64,000 nucleotides of DNA from Deltaproteobacteria bacterium (GTDB lineage: Bacteria; Desulfobacterota; Desulfobaccia; Desulfobaccales; Desulfobaccaceae): assembly GCA_019309545.1 (NCBI GenBank), contig JAFDGA010000012.1, positions 99,477 through 163,476 of the forward strand, read 5' to 3'. Position 1 is the first letter of the stretch; each line of letters opens with the position of its first letter. The position numbers and the translations under genes were made by a program. Of the stretch, positions 16,601 through 25,648 are shown one piece after another. The notes below the pieces were generated by a model that saw nothing but the letters and a program-made list of their open reading frames with translations, did not search any database and was not told the DNA's origin.

Positions 16601-16990
16601 ATGAGCAAGGTTATTGATATAGAAGATCGGCTCCAGATCGAAAAAAAGAAGAAGGCCGGCATAGAGAAGGCCAAAAAACTGGAGGAAGTGCGACGAGTAA
16701 TGCAGTGTAGCCGGTGTCTGGCACGGTGCTCCAAATGTGGCATCCAGTTCGATACCCAGGATATTTATAAACGCCATAAAGGACCATACCGCTTCTGCCC
16801 GGCCTGTGAGGAGGAATATCAGGAATTTCTGCGTCTTAAGGAGAGCGGCGAATCAAGTCCCTACTACTGGCATAATCAACAGTGGCTGGATCTCTGGGAG
16901 GCCTGGATAAATTTTCAGCAGGCCCTGAAGAATTACACCGAATCGCCGGAATTTGTCGAATTGCTCCGGGAGGTTGACTGGCATCGCTGA
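16601..16990 (+). CDS. Small zinc-ribbon-like protein of unknown function
   Basis: 129 aa, not recognised. A charged helical N-terminus (DRLQIEKKKKAGIEKAKK, likely coiled coil) leads to a cysteine cluster CSRCLARCSKCG (two CxxC pairs, about residues 36-46). A later HKGPYRFCPACEEEYQEF gives another His and CxxC. A tryptophan-rich helical C-terminus follows. The pattern suggests one or two structural zinc sites and a protein- or nucleic-acid-binding role. Coding is supported by codon texture, an AGGAAT ribosome site 7 bases upstream, and convergence with the next gene. Confidence 0.65.
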   Translation: MSKVIDIEDRLQIEKKKKAGIEKAKKLEEVRRVMQCSRCLARCSKCGIQFDTQDIYKRHKGPYRFCPACEEEYQEFLRLKESGESSPYYWHNQQWLDLWEAWINFQQALKNYTESPEFVELLREVDWHR

Positions 16991-17041
16991 TTGTCCCGGG
17001 TTCCTCCCGGAGGAATTGAAGCTGGCTGAAGGGCTAAGACT

Positions 17042-17236
17042 TTAGCCGGAGGGACCCAGACGATGAAGATGTTGGTGCAGCTCCATAGCGAAATCAAAAG
17101 CGTCTTGACGGGACGTTTCGAACTGGATCTTTTCCCCGGTTTTGGGATAGATTAAGAATTCAACCACCGCCTCAGGCCGTTGTGCGACAGCAATCTCGCC
17201 TTCTGGTTTCAAAACCTTAAAAGTCCGATGGACCAT
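17042..17236 (-). CDS. Conserved-looking small protein, unknown function
   Basis: 64 aa, not recognised. It is preceded by an excellent ribosome site, AAGGAGG, 8 bases from the ATG, which argues that it is a real gene. The sequence alternates short beta-like stretches (HRTFKVLKPEGEIAV, VVEFLIYPKTGEKIQF) and ends in a helix with three His residues (ELHQHLHRL). No signal peptide or membrane segment. It lies between two + strand genes, with about 114 bases to mnmG upstream. Confidence 0.6.
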   Translation of the reverse strand: MVHRTFKVLKPEGEIAVAQRPEAVVEFLIYPKTGEKIQFETSRQDAFDFAMELHQHLHRLGPSG

Positions 17237-17350
17237 GTTTTTGCCTCCTTAGCATCAGGGGAAGTTATCAGGTGCCTCAGATTCCTGACTCCGTAACCAT
17301 CTTGCTCATACATTCATTTAAACCATCAGCAGAAATAATTCAAACTTACA

Positions 17351-19255
17351 TTGTCTCAGCAGATGATATTCTACCCCAAAGATTATGACCTGATTGTGGT
17401 CGGCGCCGGACACGCCGGTTGCGAAGGGGCCTTGGCCGCGGCCCGGATGGGTCTCAAGGTGCTGATGTTTAACATCAATCTGGATACTATGGCCCAGATG
17501 GCCTGTAATCCGGCCATTGGCGGTCTGGCCAAGGGGCATCTGGTTAAAGAAATCGATGCCCTAGGTGGGGTCATGGGTTATCTGGCCGATCAGACCGGCA
17601 TCCAGTTCCGCACCCTCAATCTTTCTAAAGGCCCGGCGGTGTGGGGGACCCGGGTTCAGTGTGACAAACAGGCCTATCGGCTGGCCATGAAGGCCTGTTT
17701 GGAGAAAAAGCATCGCATTGATCTCCGCGAGGCCATGGTGGATCAACTACTAGTGGAGGACGGCCAGGTAGTAGGGGTGGTCGAGTCCCTGGGCTTCTGT
17801 TATCGGGCCCGGGCCGTGCTTCTGACCACCGGCACCTTTTTGAATGGTCTGATCCATATCGGTCCCACTCAGATTGCCGCGGGCCGTGCCGGCGAATTTG
17901 CTTCAACCCGTCTGGCCGCTAATTTACAGGCTCTGGGATTTCAGATGGGCCGGATGAAAACCGGCACCCCGCCGCGCTTGCGGGCCTCCAGCATCGATTT
18001 TACCGCGCTGGCCCGTCTGGAGGGCGCCGATCGGCCCCGGCCGTTCTCCTGGCAGACCAATTCCCTAGAGGTTGAGCAAGTTTCCTGTTATGTCACCCAC
18101 ACCACCGCCGAAACGCATCGCTGGGTACGGGATAATATCCAGCATTCTCCCCTCTACAGCGGGGTTATCAAAGGGGTGAGCGCCCGCTATTGCCCGTCGC
18201 TGGAAGATAAGGTGATGCGCTTTGCCGATAAGCCTTCTCATCAGGTCACCCTGGAACCAGAGGGCCGCGAAACCGAAGAAATTTATGCCAAGGGTCTGGG
18301 CAATTGCCTCCCGGTGGAAATCCAGTTGCAGCTGTTCCGCAGCGTCCCCGGTCTAGAAGCGGCGGAGGTCATGCGCCCCGCCTATGCCATCGAATACGAT
18401 TTTGTGCAGCCCACCCAGCTCAAACCCACCCTGGAGACCAAGGCGATTCGAGGGCTGTTCATGGCCGGACAGATCAACGGCACCTCGGGCTATGAGGAGG
18501 CCGCGGCCCAGGGACTGTGGGCCGGGGTCAATGCCGCCTGCCAAATCCAGGGCCGCCCGCCTTTTCTGCTGGATCGGTCCCAGGCCTACCTGGCGGTGTT
18601 GGTGGATGACCTGGTGACCAAAGGGACACGGGAACCGTATCGGATGTTCACCTCGCGGGCCGAATATCGCCTGCTGCTGCGAGAGGACAACGCCGATCTG
18701 CGGCTTACCGAAATCGGCTATGAACTGGGGCTGGTGGATAAGCTGGCTCTGGAGGCCCTGCAAGAGAAAAAATGCCTGCTGGCCGAAGAAGAGGCCCGTC
18801 TGGCCGGGAAACGTCTTTATCCCTTGCCCCAGGTAAATTTGGCCTTGCAGGATCTAGGCACTACGCCGTTGCAAGAACCGACTCCCATTTTGAAACTGGT
18901 GAAACGCCCGGAGCTTAACCTGCCTGCCCTTTATCGTCTGGCCGGGGAAAATCCTGCGATCCCGGAGAAGGTAATCGAGCAGCTGGAGATCAAATACAAA
19001 TATGAGGGCTATATCCGCCGCCAGATGGAGGCGGTGCAGCAATTTGCCCGATTGGAACAAAAACGCCTCCCGGAAGACTTTGATTATGACGCGGTCCCCG
19101 GCCTTTCCAATGAGATCCGCCAAAAGCTCAAGGAGATCCAGCCCATTTCCCTGGGTCAGGCGGCCCGCATTTCCGGGGTCACCCCGGCGGCGCTCTCCAT
19201 TTTGCTGGTCTATCTAAAACGCTGGCCGGAGCATAAACCCGCTGTCAAGTCGTGA
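17351..19255 (+). CDS. mnmG: tRNA uridine 5-carboxymethylaminomethyl modification enzyme MnmG (GidA)
   Basis: FAD-dependent partner of MnmE that installs (carboxymethyl)aminomethyl on U34 of tRNAs also thiolated by MnmA. About 634 aa, usual length. The FAD motif [19 protein letters not shown] is at about residues 16-34. [22 protein letters not shown] and [19 protein letters not shown] are family signatures, and the C-terminal helical domain has KYEGYIRRQ. The TTG start at 17351 and the ATG at 17363 are both possible; neither has a strong ribosome site, and the ATG would give the more typical N-terminus. mnmE and rsmG are not adjacent. Confidence 0.94.
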   Translation: MSQQMIFYPKDYDLIVVGAGHAGCEGALAAARMGLKVLMFNINLDTMAQMACNPAIGGLAKGHLVKEIDALGGVMGYLADQTGIQFRTLNLSKGPAVWGTRVQCDKQAYRLAMKACLEKKHRIDLREAMVDQLLVEDGQVVGVVESLGFCYRARAVLLTTGTFLNGLIHIGPTQIAAGRAGEFASTRLAANLQALGFQMGRMKTGTPPRLRASSIDFTALARLEGADRPRPFSWQTNSLEVEQVSCYVTHTTAETHRWVRDNIQHSPLYSGVIKGVSARYCPSLEDKVMRFADKPSHQVTLEPEGRETEEIYAKGLGNCLPVEIQLQLFRSVPGLEAAEVMRPAYAIEYDFVQPTQLKPTLETKAIRGLFMAGQINGTSGYEEAAAQGLWAGVNAACQIQGRPPFLLDRSQAYLAVLVDDLVTKGTREPYRMFTSRAEYRLLLREDNADLRLTEIGYELGLVDKLALEALQEKKCLLAEEEARLAGKRLYPLPQVNLALQDLGTTPLQEPTPILKLVKRPELNLPALYRLAGENPAIPEKVIEQLEIKYKYEGYIRRQMEAVQQFARLEQKRLPEDFDYDAVPGLSNEIRQKLKEIQPISLGQAARISGVTPAALSILLVYLKRWPEHKPAVKS

Positions 19256-19395
19256 CCGGACCAGAAGCGGGATCTTCTGGCAAGCTGATAAACACTCTAT
19301 CCGGCTGGGAAGCTCAAAGTTAAAAAGGTTGCACAACGGCCTCGGCTCAGCTATCTTAGCAGATCATATAGAATAGAAAGAAGGGGAACAACATC

Positions 19396-20097
19396 ATGGC
19401 CCTGATTGCGCCGTCGATCCTGTCGGCCGATTTTGCCCGCTTAGGAGAAGAAATTCAGGCCGTCACCGCGGCCGGAGCCGATCTGATCCACGTCGATGTG
19501 ATGGATGGTCATTTTGTCCCCAACATCACCATCGGCCCGCCGGTGGTCCAAGCGTTGCGCAAGATCTGCAGCCTGCCGCTGGATGTCCATCTGATGATTG
19601 CCCAACCCGAGGGCTATATTGCGGATTTTGCCGAGGCCGGGGCCAGAATCATTTCGGTGCACGTCGAAGCCTCTACCCATCTGCACCGCACTCTGACCGA
19701 AATCCGCCGCCTGGGTTGTCAGCCGGGGGTGGTGCTCAACCCGGCCACGCCTTTGGAGTACGTCACCTACGTGCTGGACGAAGTCGACTTGGTGCTGTTG
19801 ATGACCGTCAATCCGGGGTTTGGCGGCCAGGATTTTATCCCCGCGGTGGTCCCTAAGATTGCCCAGTTACGCGAGCTCATTGACCGCCGTCATTTACCCA
19901 TCCAGATCGAAGTTGATGGCGGTATCAATGGCAAGACCATTGACCAGGTGGCCCAGGCCGGAACCGACATCTATGTCGCCGGCAGCGCCATTTTTGGCAA
20001 GACCGATTACTCTGAAGCGATCACTGAGCTTAGGACCAAAATCGCCGCGGCTCAAAAAGAGAAAGCCGAAACCGGGCGGGATTGTGGCGATAAATAG
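19396..20097 (+). CDS. rpe: Ribulose-phosphate 3-epimerase
   Basis: Interconverts ribulose-5-phosphate and xylulose-5-phosphate in the pentose phosphate pathway. 233 aa TIM barrel. Motifs are [18 protein letters not shown] (start), [16 protein letters not shown] (metal-binding His and catalytic Asp), [22 protein letters not shown] and IEVDGGI (second catalytic Asp). The ATG is preceded by AAGGGG about 9 bases upstream. It sits alone between mnmG and pcm, same strand, with gaps of 140 and 53 bases. Confidence 0.95.
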   Translation: MALIAPSILSADFARLGEEIQAVTAAGADLIHVDVMDGHFVPNITIGPPVVQALRKICSLPLDVHLMIAQPEGYIADFAEAGARIISVHVEASTHLHRTLTEIRRLGCQPGVVLNPATPLEYVTYVLDEVDLVLLMTVNPGFGGQDFIPAVVPKIAQLRELIDRRHLPIQIEVDGGINGKTIDQVAQAGTDIYVAGSAIFGKTDYSEAITELRTKIAAAQKEKAETGRDCGDK

Positions 20098-20150
20098 CTA
20101 ACCTGAACCAACCAAAAGTTTGCTGAAGCCTTAGGGAGGCAACGCCATTA

Positions 20151-20885
20151 ATGGCTGCAAAGTTTAGCACCACAAGTGCAGTCCTGGTTATCCTGGTCCT
20201 GGCGGCCGGTTTGTTGGTGGGTAGCAATGCCATCATGGCGGTTGATTCCTACCCAGAGGCGCGACAGCGGATGGTGGAGCGAGATCTGCGGGGCCGGGAT
20301 ATTACCGACCCTCGGGTGCTGGCGGCCATGACCCGGGTGCCGCGGCATCTGTTTGTCGACCCCAGCATGGCTCCCGAGGCCTATGGTGATTTTCCTTTGC
20401 CCATCCCCGCCGGGCAGACGATCTCACAGCCCTATGTCGTGGCCCTGATGACCCAGTGGGCCGCAATCCAGCCGGGCCAGAAGGTGCTGGAAGTGGGCAC
20501 CGGCTCCGGTTATCAGGCCGCGGTTTTGGCCTGTTTGACAGAACAGGTTTATAGCATCGAATTGATCCCAGAGTTAGCCCAGACCGCCGCCGCCCGATTG
20601 GCCAAATTAGGTTATTCCCAGGTCAAAGTCAAAAGTGGCGACGGCTACCTGGGCTGGCCGGAATATGCCCCCTTTGATGCCATTCTGGTAACTGCCGCGG
20701 CTCCGGAAGTGCCCCCCGCCCTGAAGGCCCAGCTCCAGGAAGGGGGGCGGCTGATCATTCCCCTCAAAACCTTTGGCGGCTTCCAGATCTTAACCCGCCT
20801 TACCAAACACGGGGACCGCTTCACAACCGAACGCATCTGTCCGGTCAGTTTTGTGCCGCTGGTAAATCCACAAATAGCCCGATAG
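20151..20885 (+). CDS. pcm: Protein-L-isoaspartate O-methyltransferase with N-terminal signal/anchor
   Basis: SAM-dependent repair enzyme for isoaspartyl residues. 244 aa. Residues 1-35 hold a hydrophobic stretch (AVLVILVLAAGLLVG) absent from E. coli Pcm (208 aa). The catalytic domain has MVERDLRGRDITDPRVLAAM, GQTISQPYVVALMTQ and SAM motif I VLEVGTGSGYQAAVLA (about 109-124). AGGGAGG about 11 bases before the ATG supports the long start; an internal ATG at the VERDL segment lacks a ribosome site. It is either membrane-anchored or exported; a periplasmic SAM enzyme would be odd, so an anchor facing the cytoplasm seems likelier. Confidence 0.88.
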   Translation: MAAKFSTTSAVLVILVLAAGLLVGSNAIMAVDSYPEARQRMVERDLRGRDITDPRVLAAMTRVPRHLFVDPSMAPEAYGDFPLPIPAGQTISQPYVVALMTQWAAIQPGQKVLEVGTGSGYQAAVLACLTEQVYSIELIPELAQTAAARLAKLGYSQVKVKSGDGYLGWPEYAPFDAILVTAAAPEVPPALKAQLQEGGRLIIPLKTFGGFQILTRLTKHGDRFTTERICPVSFVPLVNPQIAR

Positions 20886-20926
20886 CAATTGGGGGGAATT
20901 GCCATACCCCTACCCCTTTGGCCAAA

Positions 20927-20987
20927 CCCTTAAAGGGGGTTGGGAGGGGGAGCTTGAGGGGAGGGCGGGGGGCCGGCGGTCCCCCTG
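20927..20987. repeat. GC-rich dispersed element, copy near pcm
   Basis: CTTAAAGGGGGTTGGGAGGGGGAGC followed by a GGCCGGCGG core and CCCCC. It aligns with 54163-54215 (CTTAAGGGAGGTTGGGAGGGGAGC..., GGCCGGGGGTCCCC). Both lie between genes. An AT-rich segment follows in each case. Confidence 0.5.
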
Positions 20988-21039
20988 GTCTTACCCGGAT
21001 ACTAATCTTTTTAAAGGCTTGGAAATAACATTTAGCTCA

Positions 21040-21978
21040 TTACTCTGGCGAGGGCCGATACGATTTTTCCAGGGCCCGGATGAGGTGGCTAAGGGTGGTA
21101 TTAACCGGGGTGGGCACCCCTAATTGCTGGCCCAAAGCGACGATTTGGCCATTCAAGGCCTCGATTTCCGTTGGGCGCTGGGCCAGCACATCCTGTAACA
21201 TGGAGGAGCGGTTGCGGGCGGTGGCCTGGCAGACCTGGCGGACTAGATTCAAGGGGTCCGGGCTGATGGCAATGCCCGTGGCCTGGGCTACTGCCTGGGC
21301 TTCTTGAACCGCGGCCCGGGCTACCTGCCAGGCCTCGGGGACTTTCAACAACCCCCCATTGAGCAGCCGGGTGAGGGCGGTTAAGGGGTTGACCCCGACG
21401 TTGACCAAAAGCTTATCCCAGATTACTGCGATAATGTCCGCGGCACTCTGACAATCGAATCCGGCGGCCTGGAACCGGGACACCCACTCTGCTAATTGGT
21501 CTTGACGGACCTGGGAGCCGGGCGGAATGCCCAGAATGGTTTTCCCTGGTCCGGCATGCCGGGCTTGCCCCCAGTCCAACAAGGTCACCCCGTGCATGAT
21601 TACTCCGGCCAGCAAGTGTTCCGGGCCGACCACCGCGGCTATCTGCTCCAGATTGCCGATACCGTTTTGCAGGGTCAGGGCCAGTCCGCCCTCGGCCATT
21701 AAAGGGGGCAAGCTCTGGGCGGCACGCCTGGTCTGGTGCGCCTTGACACTCATAATGGCCAGATCGCAGGGACCGATAATGCCGGCCTGGCAGGTACAGT
21801 TGACTGGAATGTGTTCTACCTGGCCATCCAGGGTGATGAACCTGATACCCCGGTTCTGGAGAAAGGCGGCCCGGTCCGGACGGTAGTCTACTAGCCATAT
21901 TACCGCAGCCACTTTCTGTAACCGGGCTACCAACAGGCAGCCCAGGGCACCTGGCCCGATGATAGCAATTTTCACCAT
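21040..21978 (-). CDS. panE: 2-dehydropantoate 2-reductase (ketopantoate reductase), copy 1
   Basis: NADPH-dependent step of pantothenate synthesis: ketopantoate to pantoate. The ATG at 21978 is chosen because the Rossmann motif IGPGALGCLLVARLQ then begins at residue 5 and GGAG lies just upstream; a longer start at 22032 is possible. 312 aa. QNGIGN near residue 103 and KLLVNVGVNPLTALTRLLNG (catalytic Lys and Asn region) are family hallmarks. A second paralogue is at 52597-53571. Family members also reduce other 2-oxo acids, so one of the pair may have another substrate. Confidence 0.85.
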   Translation of the reverse strand: MVKIAIIGPGALGCLLVARLQKVAAVIWLVDYRPDRAAFLQNRGIRFITLDGQVEHIPVNCTCQAGIIGPCDLAIMSVKAHQTRRAAQSLPPLMAEGGLALTLQNGIGNLEQIAAVVGPEHLLAGVIMHGVTLLDWGQARHAGPGKTILGIPPGSQVRQDQLAEWVSRFQAAGFDCQSAADIIAVIWDKLLVNVGVNPLTALTRLLNGGLLKVPEAWQVARAAVQEAQAVAQATGIAISPDPLNLVRQVCQATARNRSSMLQDVLAQRPTEIEALNGQIVALGQQLGVPTPVNTTLSHLIRALEKSYRPSPE

Positions 21979-22193
21979 CGTCTCCGCAGGGGTAGCTGCA
22001 TGGTACGTAACCCAAATCCCTCCCTCCGTCAAGTTCCAAACCCATGATCAGGGACGGTTTTGCCAAAAAAGTCTAGACATTATGAGCAATGGGGGCCCAA
22101 CCCTAGTGGTATTCTATTCAGTCTAATTGCCTTTGTTCACAAGTTTATTAGTTTTATGTTAAAATTACTGCAAAGCTCAAGAAGAGGATAACC

Positions 22194-22877
22194 ATGCTCA
22201 GGCAATTTGACAGAGAGCTGGCGGATTTAAAGATGAATCTGCTGCGTATGGCCGATGCCGCTGAGCAAGCCGTACAGAACAGTATTATTTCTGTGCTGAA
22301 CCGCGATTCCGAGTTGGCCAAAGAAGTCATTATTGGCGACTTAGCCATAAATGACATGGAACTCGAAATTGACGAGCAGTGTCTGAAACTGCTGGCGCTG
22401 CGTCAGCCGCTGGCCACGGATCTGCGATTTATCACTGCCTCGATGCGGATTAACGCCGAGTTAGAGCGCATCGGCGACCAGGCGGTGAATATCGCGGAAC
22501 GGGCCCTGGAGCTTAACCAGCGGCCTCCCTTAAACCTACCCATCGACTTGAAGGCCATGGCTGATATTGCCCTGAATATGGTCCGCAACAGTATCGAGGC
22601 CTTTATCCGCCAGGACCCCACGATGGCCGTCCAGGTCTGTCAACGGGACGTTGACGTTGACACTTTGGATGACGAATATATCCAAAAATTATTAGATTTT
22701 ATGCTCAAAGATACCCCGGCCGTGGGGCGTTCGGTCCATTATATTATTATTATCCGAAATATTGAACGGATTGCTGATCTGGCCACCAACGTTGCCGAGG
22801 ACATCGTCTTTTTTGTGGAAGGCAAGGTAATCAAACACCGCTGCGAGGATGGGATACTCAGCGCCCGATGTATCTGA
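22194..22877 (+). CDS. phoU: Phosphate signalling regulator PhoU
   Basis: 227 aa, two PhoU helical-bundle repeats. Each repeat carries the E/DxxxD metal motif context: ERIGDQAVNIAERALELN near residue 84, and ERIADLATNVAEDIVFF near 191. PhoU dampens PhoR/PhoB signalling through the Pst transporter. Here no pst or pho two-component gene is adjacent. The start has AGAGGA 6 bases upstream. The stop lies five bases from the stop of the convergent dnaA-like gene. Confidence 0.93.
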   Translation: MLRQFDRELADLKMNLLRMADAAEQAVQNSIISVLNRDSELAKEVIIGDLAINDMELEIDEQCLKLLALRQPLATDLRFITASMRINAELERIGDQAVNIAERALELNQRPPLNLPIDLKAMADIALNMVRNSIEAFIRQDPTMAVQVCQRDVDVDTLDDEYIQKLLDFMLKDTPAVGRSVHYIIIIRNIERIADLATNVAEDIVFFVEGKVIKHRCEDGILSARCI

Positions 22878-22882
22878 GGGCT

Positions 22883-24247
22883 TCAGCGCTCCAAGTTCGA
22901 GAGACGGCAAGCGGTAGCGGGGTTTTGCAGCTTTTGCTCCAAAAATTTCAATTCCTGCCCTAAAGCCGGGGAAATTTTCAGTTCCCGCTCTACCTTATCC
23001 AGAGCGTGCAGGATGGTCGAGTGGGTGCGCCGGAAGGCTCGGGCCAACTCCTTAAGTGTCTTTTGAGTATAATGGCGACAGAGATAAATGGCCAGATTCC
23101 GCGACCGTACCAGCTTTTTTTTGCGCGACCGACCGGTTAACTCCTCCAGACTGATCTGATAGACCTTACAGGTAAGTCTCTGAATGGCCTCCATACTCAA
23201 GCTGTCAGTGGTCACCCGGAAGTTGTGTAACACCTCCTCAGCCAACCCTATCGTTATCGGGGCGGAAAGCAGAGACGATTTGACCACCAGGCTGTCCAAA
23301 GCACTCTCCATCTGGCGGACGTCTTGAGTCACATAGGTGGCCAGACATTCCAATACCTGACGACTGATCCGAATTCCCCGATCATCAGACTTTTTGGCTA
23401 GTATTTTGACCCGGGTATCAAAATCGGGAGGCTCGATCGGGGTGATCACCCCCGCACTAAGCCGGGAGCACAGCTCTTTTTTGAGGCCGGGAATTTCGGT
23501 CGGAACGTAACTGCTGGTAAAAACAAGTTTTTTCTGTTGATCGGCCAAGCAGTCCAAAGTATAGCACAATTCACTCTGAATTTTTTCCTTGCCGCTTAAA
23601 AAATGCACATCCTCGAGCAGTAAGATATCGGTTTGGCGCCGGAATTTTTCCTTAAAGCGCTCTATCTGCCCCTGTTTCAGGGCCAGCACCATTTCATTGG
23701 CAAAATCCTCGGCGGTCAGATAAAAGACCCGATGGTCAGGGCCTTGGGCGTATATATGGTTACCTACTGCTTGGGACAGGTGGCTTTTCCCCAAGCCGGG
23801 CAAGGAGGTCAGAAACAGGGTCCGCCCATATACCGTGTCATTTCGGGCCAGAGCCTGTGAGGCCTGAAAGGCAAACCGGTTGGAGGCACCGACGACAAAA
23901 TGTTCAAAAGTAAAGCTTTGATTCAGCCCGCGTGCGGGAATCGGTGAGGGCTTTACCCCAGGCAGCACTGGCTGCCGCTGCAGCGGGGTCGAAAGCTTGC
24001 GGGGTGAGGGGTGTAACACTCGCAGATCAAAAGGGAAACCCTTACCTAAGACCTGTTGCACCTCTTCTCGGATCAGCTCCAGGTAATAGGCGCGTACCCA
24101 GTGCAAAGTAAAGGCATTTGGACATCCCAGCACTAATTCACCCTGGGAACCACGGCTGGCTTGCAGTGGTTCAATCCACAGTTTGAATCCTGAGGCTGGG
24201 AGCCGGCTTTTCAGCCTATGCTTGATATCAATCCAAGCAGGCTCCAT
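22883..24247 (-). CDS. DnaA-like replication initiator, divergent
   Basis: 454 aa with the full DnaA layout. Domain I (1-75) has FKLWIEPLQA. A linker follows. The AAA+ domain (about 112-330) has Walker A PGLGKSHL (150-157), Walker B LLLEDVHFL (209-217) and the box VII region CSRLSAGVITPIEPPDF. Domain IV (about 350-430) is a helix-turn-helix. It departs from classic DnaA at key sites: the first Walker A Gly is replaced (SLPGLGKS), Walker B has ED for DD, and the GRDHTT box-recognition motif reads RRTHST (406-411). It may be this organism's initiator or a DnaA paralogue. dnaN, recF and gyrB are not nearby. Confidence 0.82.
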   Translation of the reverse strand: MEPAWIDIKHRLKSRLPASGFKLWIEPLQASRGSQGELVLGCPNAFTLHWVRAYYLELIREEVQQVLGKGFPFDLRVLHPSPRKLSTPLQRQPVLPGVKPSPIPARGLNQSFTFEHFVVGASNRFAFQASQALARNDTVYGRTLFLTSLPGLGKSHLSQAVGNHIYAQGPDHRVFYLTAEDFANEMVLALKQGQIERFKEKFRRQTDILLLEDVHFLSGKEKIQSELCYTLDCLADQQKKLVFTSSYVPTEIPGLKKELCSRLSAGVITPIEPPDFDTRVKILAKKSDDRGIRISRQVLECLATYVTQDVRQMESALDSLVVKSSLLSAPITIGLAEEVLHNFRVTTDSLSMEAIQRLTCKVYQISLEELTGRSRKKKLVRSRNLAIYLCRHYTQKTLKELARAFRRTHSTILHALDKVERELKISPALGQELKFLEQKLQNPATACRLSNLER

Positions 24248-24818
24248 TCCCTTATCCTGATTTTTTGGAGAGGTAGGTCGAAGTTGTTAGATTTAAAAAT
24301 TATGGACGGAAAATTATCCGAGACGCGGGCGGTTGTCAAAGCCGCTGTCCCGGAAATAACAATTAGCTCCGGAAGGAATTACTCAATCCCGAGGGGCCGG
24401 AAACATAAGAGTCCAAGGGCACAAGCCTGGCTCCCTGCGGGAAAACATTTTTCTAATACGCTTCAAACATCGGCCTTACACCGACAGAGGTAAGACTCAC
24501 GAAATTGCCTCTTAGATCTCGCCTTTCCTCATTTTTTTTCCTGTTTCCATAGCTAATGGAAAAATTCCCTGGCAAAAATCGCCATTGTGGTGATTTTGAA
24601 CCAAAAATTCCAAAAAAAATTTTTTTGGACCAGGAACCGGAAAGCTGATCTAAATTGAAGGCAAAATAACCGGAAACAAATCTCCCCCAACTCAAGGATC
24701 TTTCCATCAGAGTAGAGAATCATTTCAGCAGCTGGAAAAGTATAGATCTATTTACCCCTCCCGGTCTCCCCTTCCACACCCTTCCGTCCGGGGGCTGGGA
24801 GCCGCCCAGCATCGGCGA
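24248..24818. other. AT-rich non-coding stretch upstream of the dnaA-like gene
   Basis: 571 bases with no convincing gene. Bases 24530-24640 are markedly AT-rich and include a 21-base near-palindrome, an A8T7 tract flanked by TCC/GGA, at 24609-24629, which should bend the DNA. No cluster of consensus DnaA boxes (TTATCCACA) was found on either strand. Possible regulatory or origin-like DNA, unproven. Confidence 0.4.
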
Positions 24819-25004
24819 TTACTCCCGCACCCGGACTGCGGCCCTGGATATAACGTCATCCCCTGATTCGCCAGCGACCACGCCATATGGGTGCCGGCCA
24901 TAGAGGGTGTATAATCTTTGCACCAAGGCCTGGCGTTCTTTCAACGGCATAGTTAGATAGAAATCACTCAGAATCAAGGTGGCAATGATATATTTGAGGT
25001 CCAT
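24819..25004 (-). CDS. Possible small protein, unknown function
   Basis: 61 aa. It begins MDLKYIIATLILSDFYLTMP, a hydrophobic helix-like start, and ends in a polar tail (GESGDDVISRAAVRVRE). A purine-rich GAGGGGGG run lies about 5 bases upstream of the ATG and could be a ribosome site. No homologue is recognised, and the surrounding region is otherwise non-coding, so this may be a chance frame. Confidence 0.35.
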   Translation of the reverse strand: MDLKYIIATLILSDFYLTMPLKERQALVQRLYTLYGRHPYGVVAGESGDDVISRAAVRVRE

Positions 25005-25648
25005 TTTGTCCCCCCCTCGTGCAATCGATCCCCCTGACGTGATTTACTTTCTGCAAAAACCATGCCTTTTTTAGGGGCAAATTTTTGGGGAGATAAAAAG
25101 AATCTTTCCGACAAGTTTAGAGCCCTCGTCAATTATAGCTATTGTCATAAAATGGAAGGGGAGAAAAAATTAACCCCCAGCCTCAGGCGAGAGTTGGTTT
25201 TTAACTCTGGGTGTCAATTATTCCACCGGGGAGACATTTCTATTTTGAGCTTTTGAGCCGGTAATGGTGAAACAATCGGCTTCAGGAATAATAAAATCTC
25301 TTGACAGGAAGCGGTAGTTATGCGAAATTTTGGTCGACCATCAAGACTTGAATGGGCCGGACCCTGGCAGTTCGGCAGGGTGTTTAAAACGCAGAATTTG
25401 AATCCAGTAAGGCAGCAGATAAACAGTATGTAACCGGGATAAGCATCTGGAGTAATCCGCCGTGGTTACTGGGGATGCTTTTTTTGTGGTAACTGTCTCG
25501 GGGGCAGCCCTCTGTTATCAGGAGAGTGAAGCTAAAGGACTAACGGCAGGCCGAGGCTCGGATATATCTATCTCTTTGAAACATAACTACATGTTTTTAC
25601 CGCAAATTAATAGCTGACCGCCTGAAATTTACTTCTTATGAGATTACT
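25005..25648 (+). promoter_or_regulatory. Structured leader region upstream of thrS
   Basis: 644 bases without a convincing gene. It contains TTGACA at 25301 (possible -35, but with a poor -10), a perfect 10-base palindrome TGGTCGACCA (25331-25340), a hairpin ACCCTG...CAGGGT (25361-25381), and a strong terminator (25441-25485) about 160 bases before the thrS ATG. This layout suggests either attenuation of the thrS operon or a small RNA ending at the terminator. No T-box sequence was found. Confidence 0.45.
25441..25485 (+). terminator. Intrinsic terminator / putative attenuator before thrS
   Basis: AAGCATC (25441-25447) pairs with GATGCTT (25474-25480), and AGTAA (25451-25455) with TTACT (25466-25470), with a 3x3 interior loop between. 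A run of seven T ends at 25485. No open reading frame ends just upstream, so it terminates a leader or small RNA. Confidence 0.75.

Noticed and set aside
24453..24707. An 84-codon - strand frame beside the dnaA-like gene
   Set aside because: It crosses the AT-rich palindrome, has no ribosome site and shows low-complexity translation.
25062..25256. A 64-codon + strand frame in the thrS upstream region
   Set aside because: No ribosome site or recognisable sequence; it lies in DNA that looks non-coding.
25300..25490. T-box riboswitch for thrS
   Set aside because: A terminator is present, but no T-box antiterminator sequence (GGTGG...ACCGCG type) was found.
24248..25648. Classical oriC next to the dnaA-like gene
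   Set aside because: No cluster of TTATCCACA-type boxes on either strand, and no dnaN/gyrB neighbours; kept only as a weak possibility.
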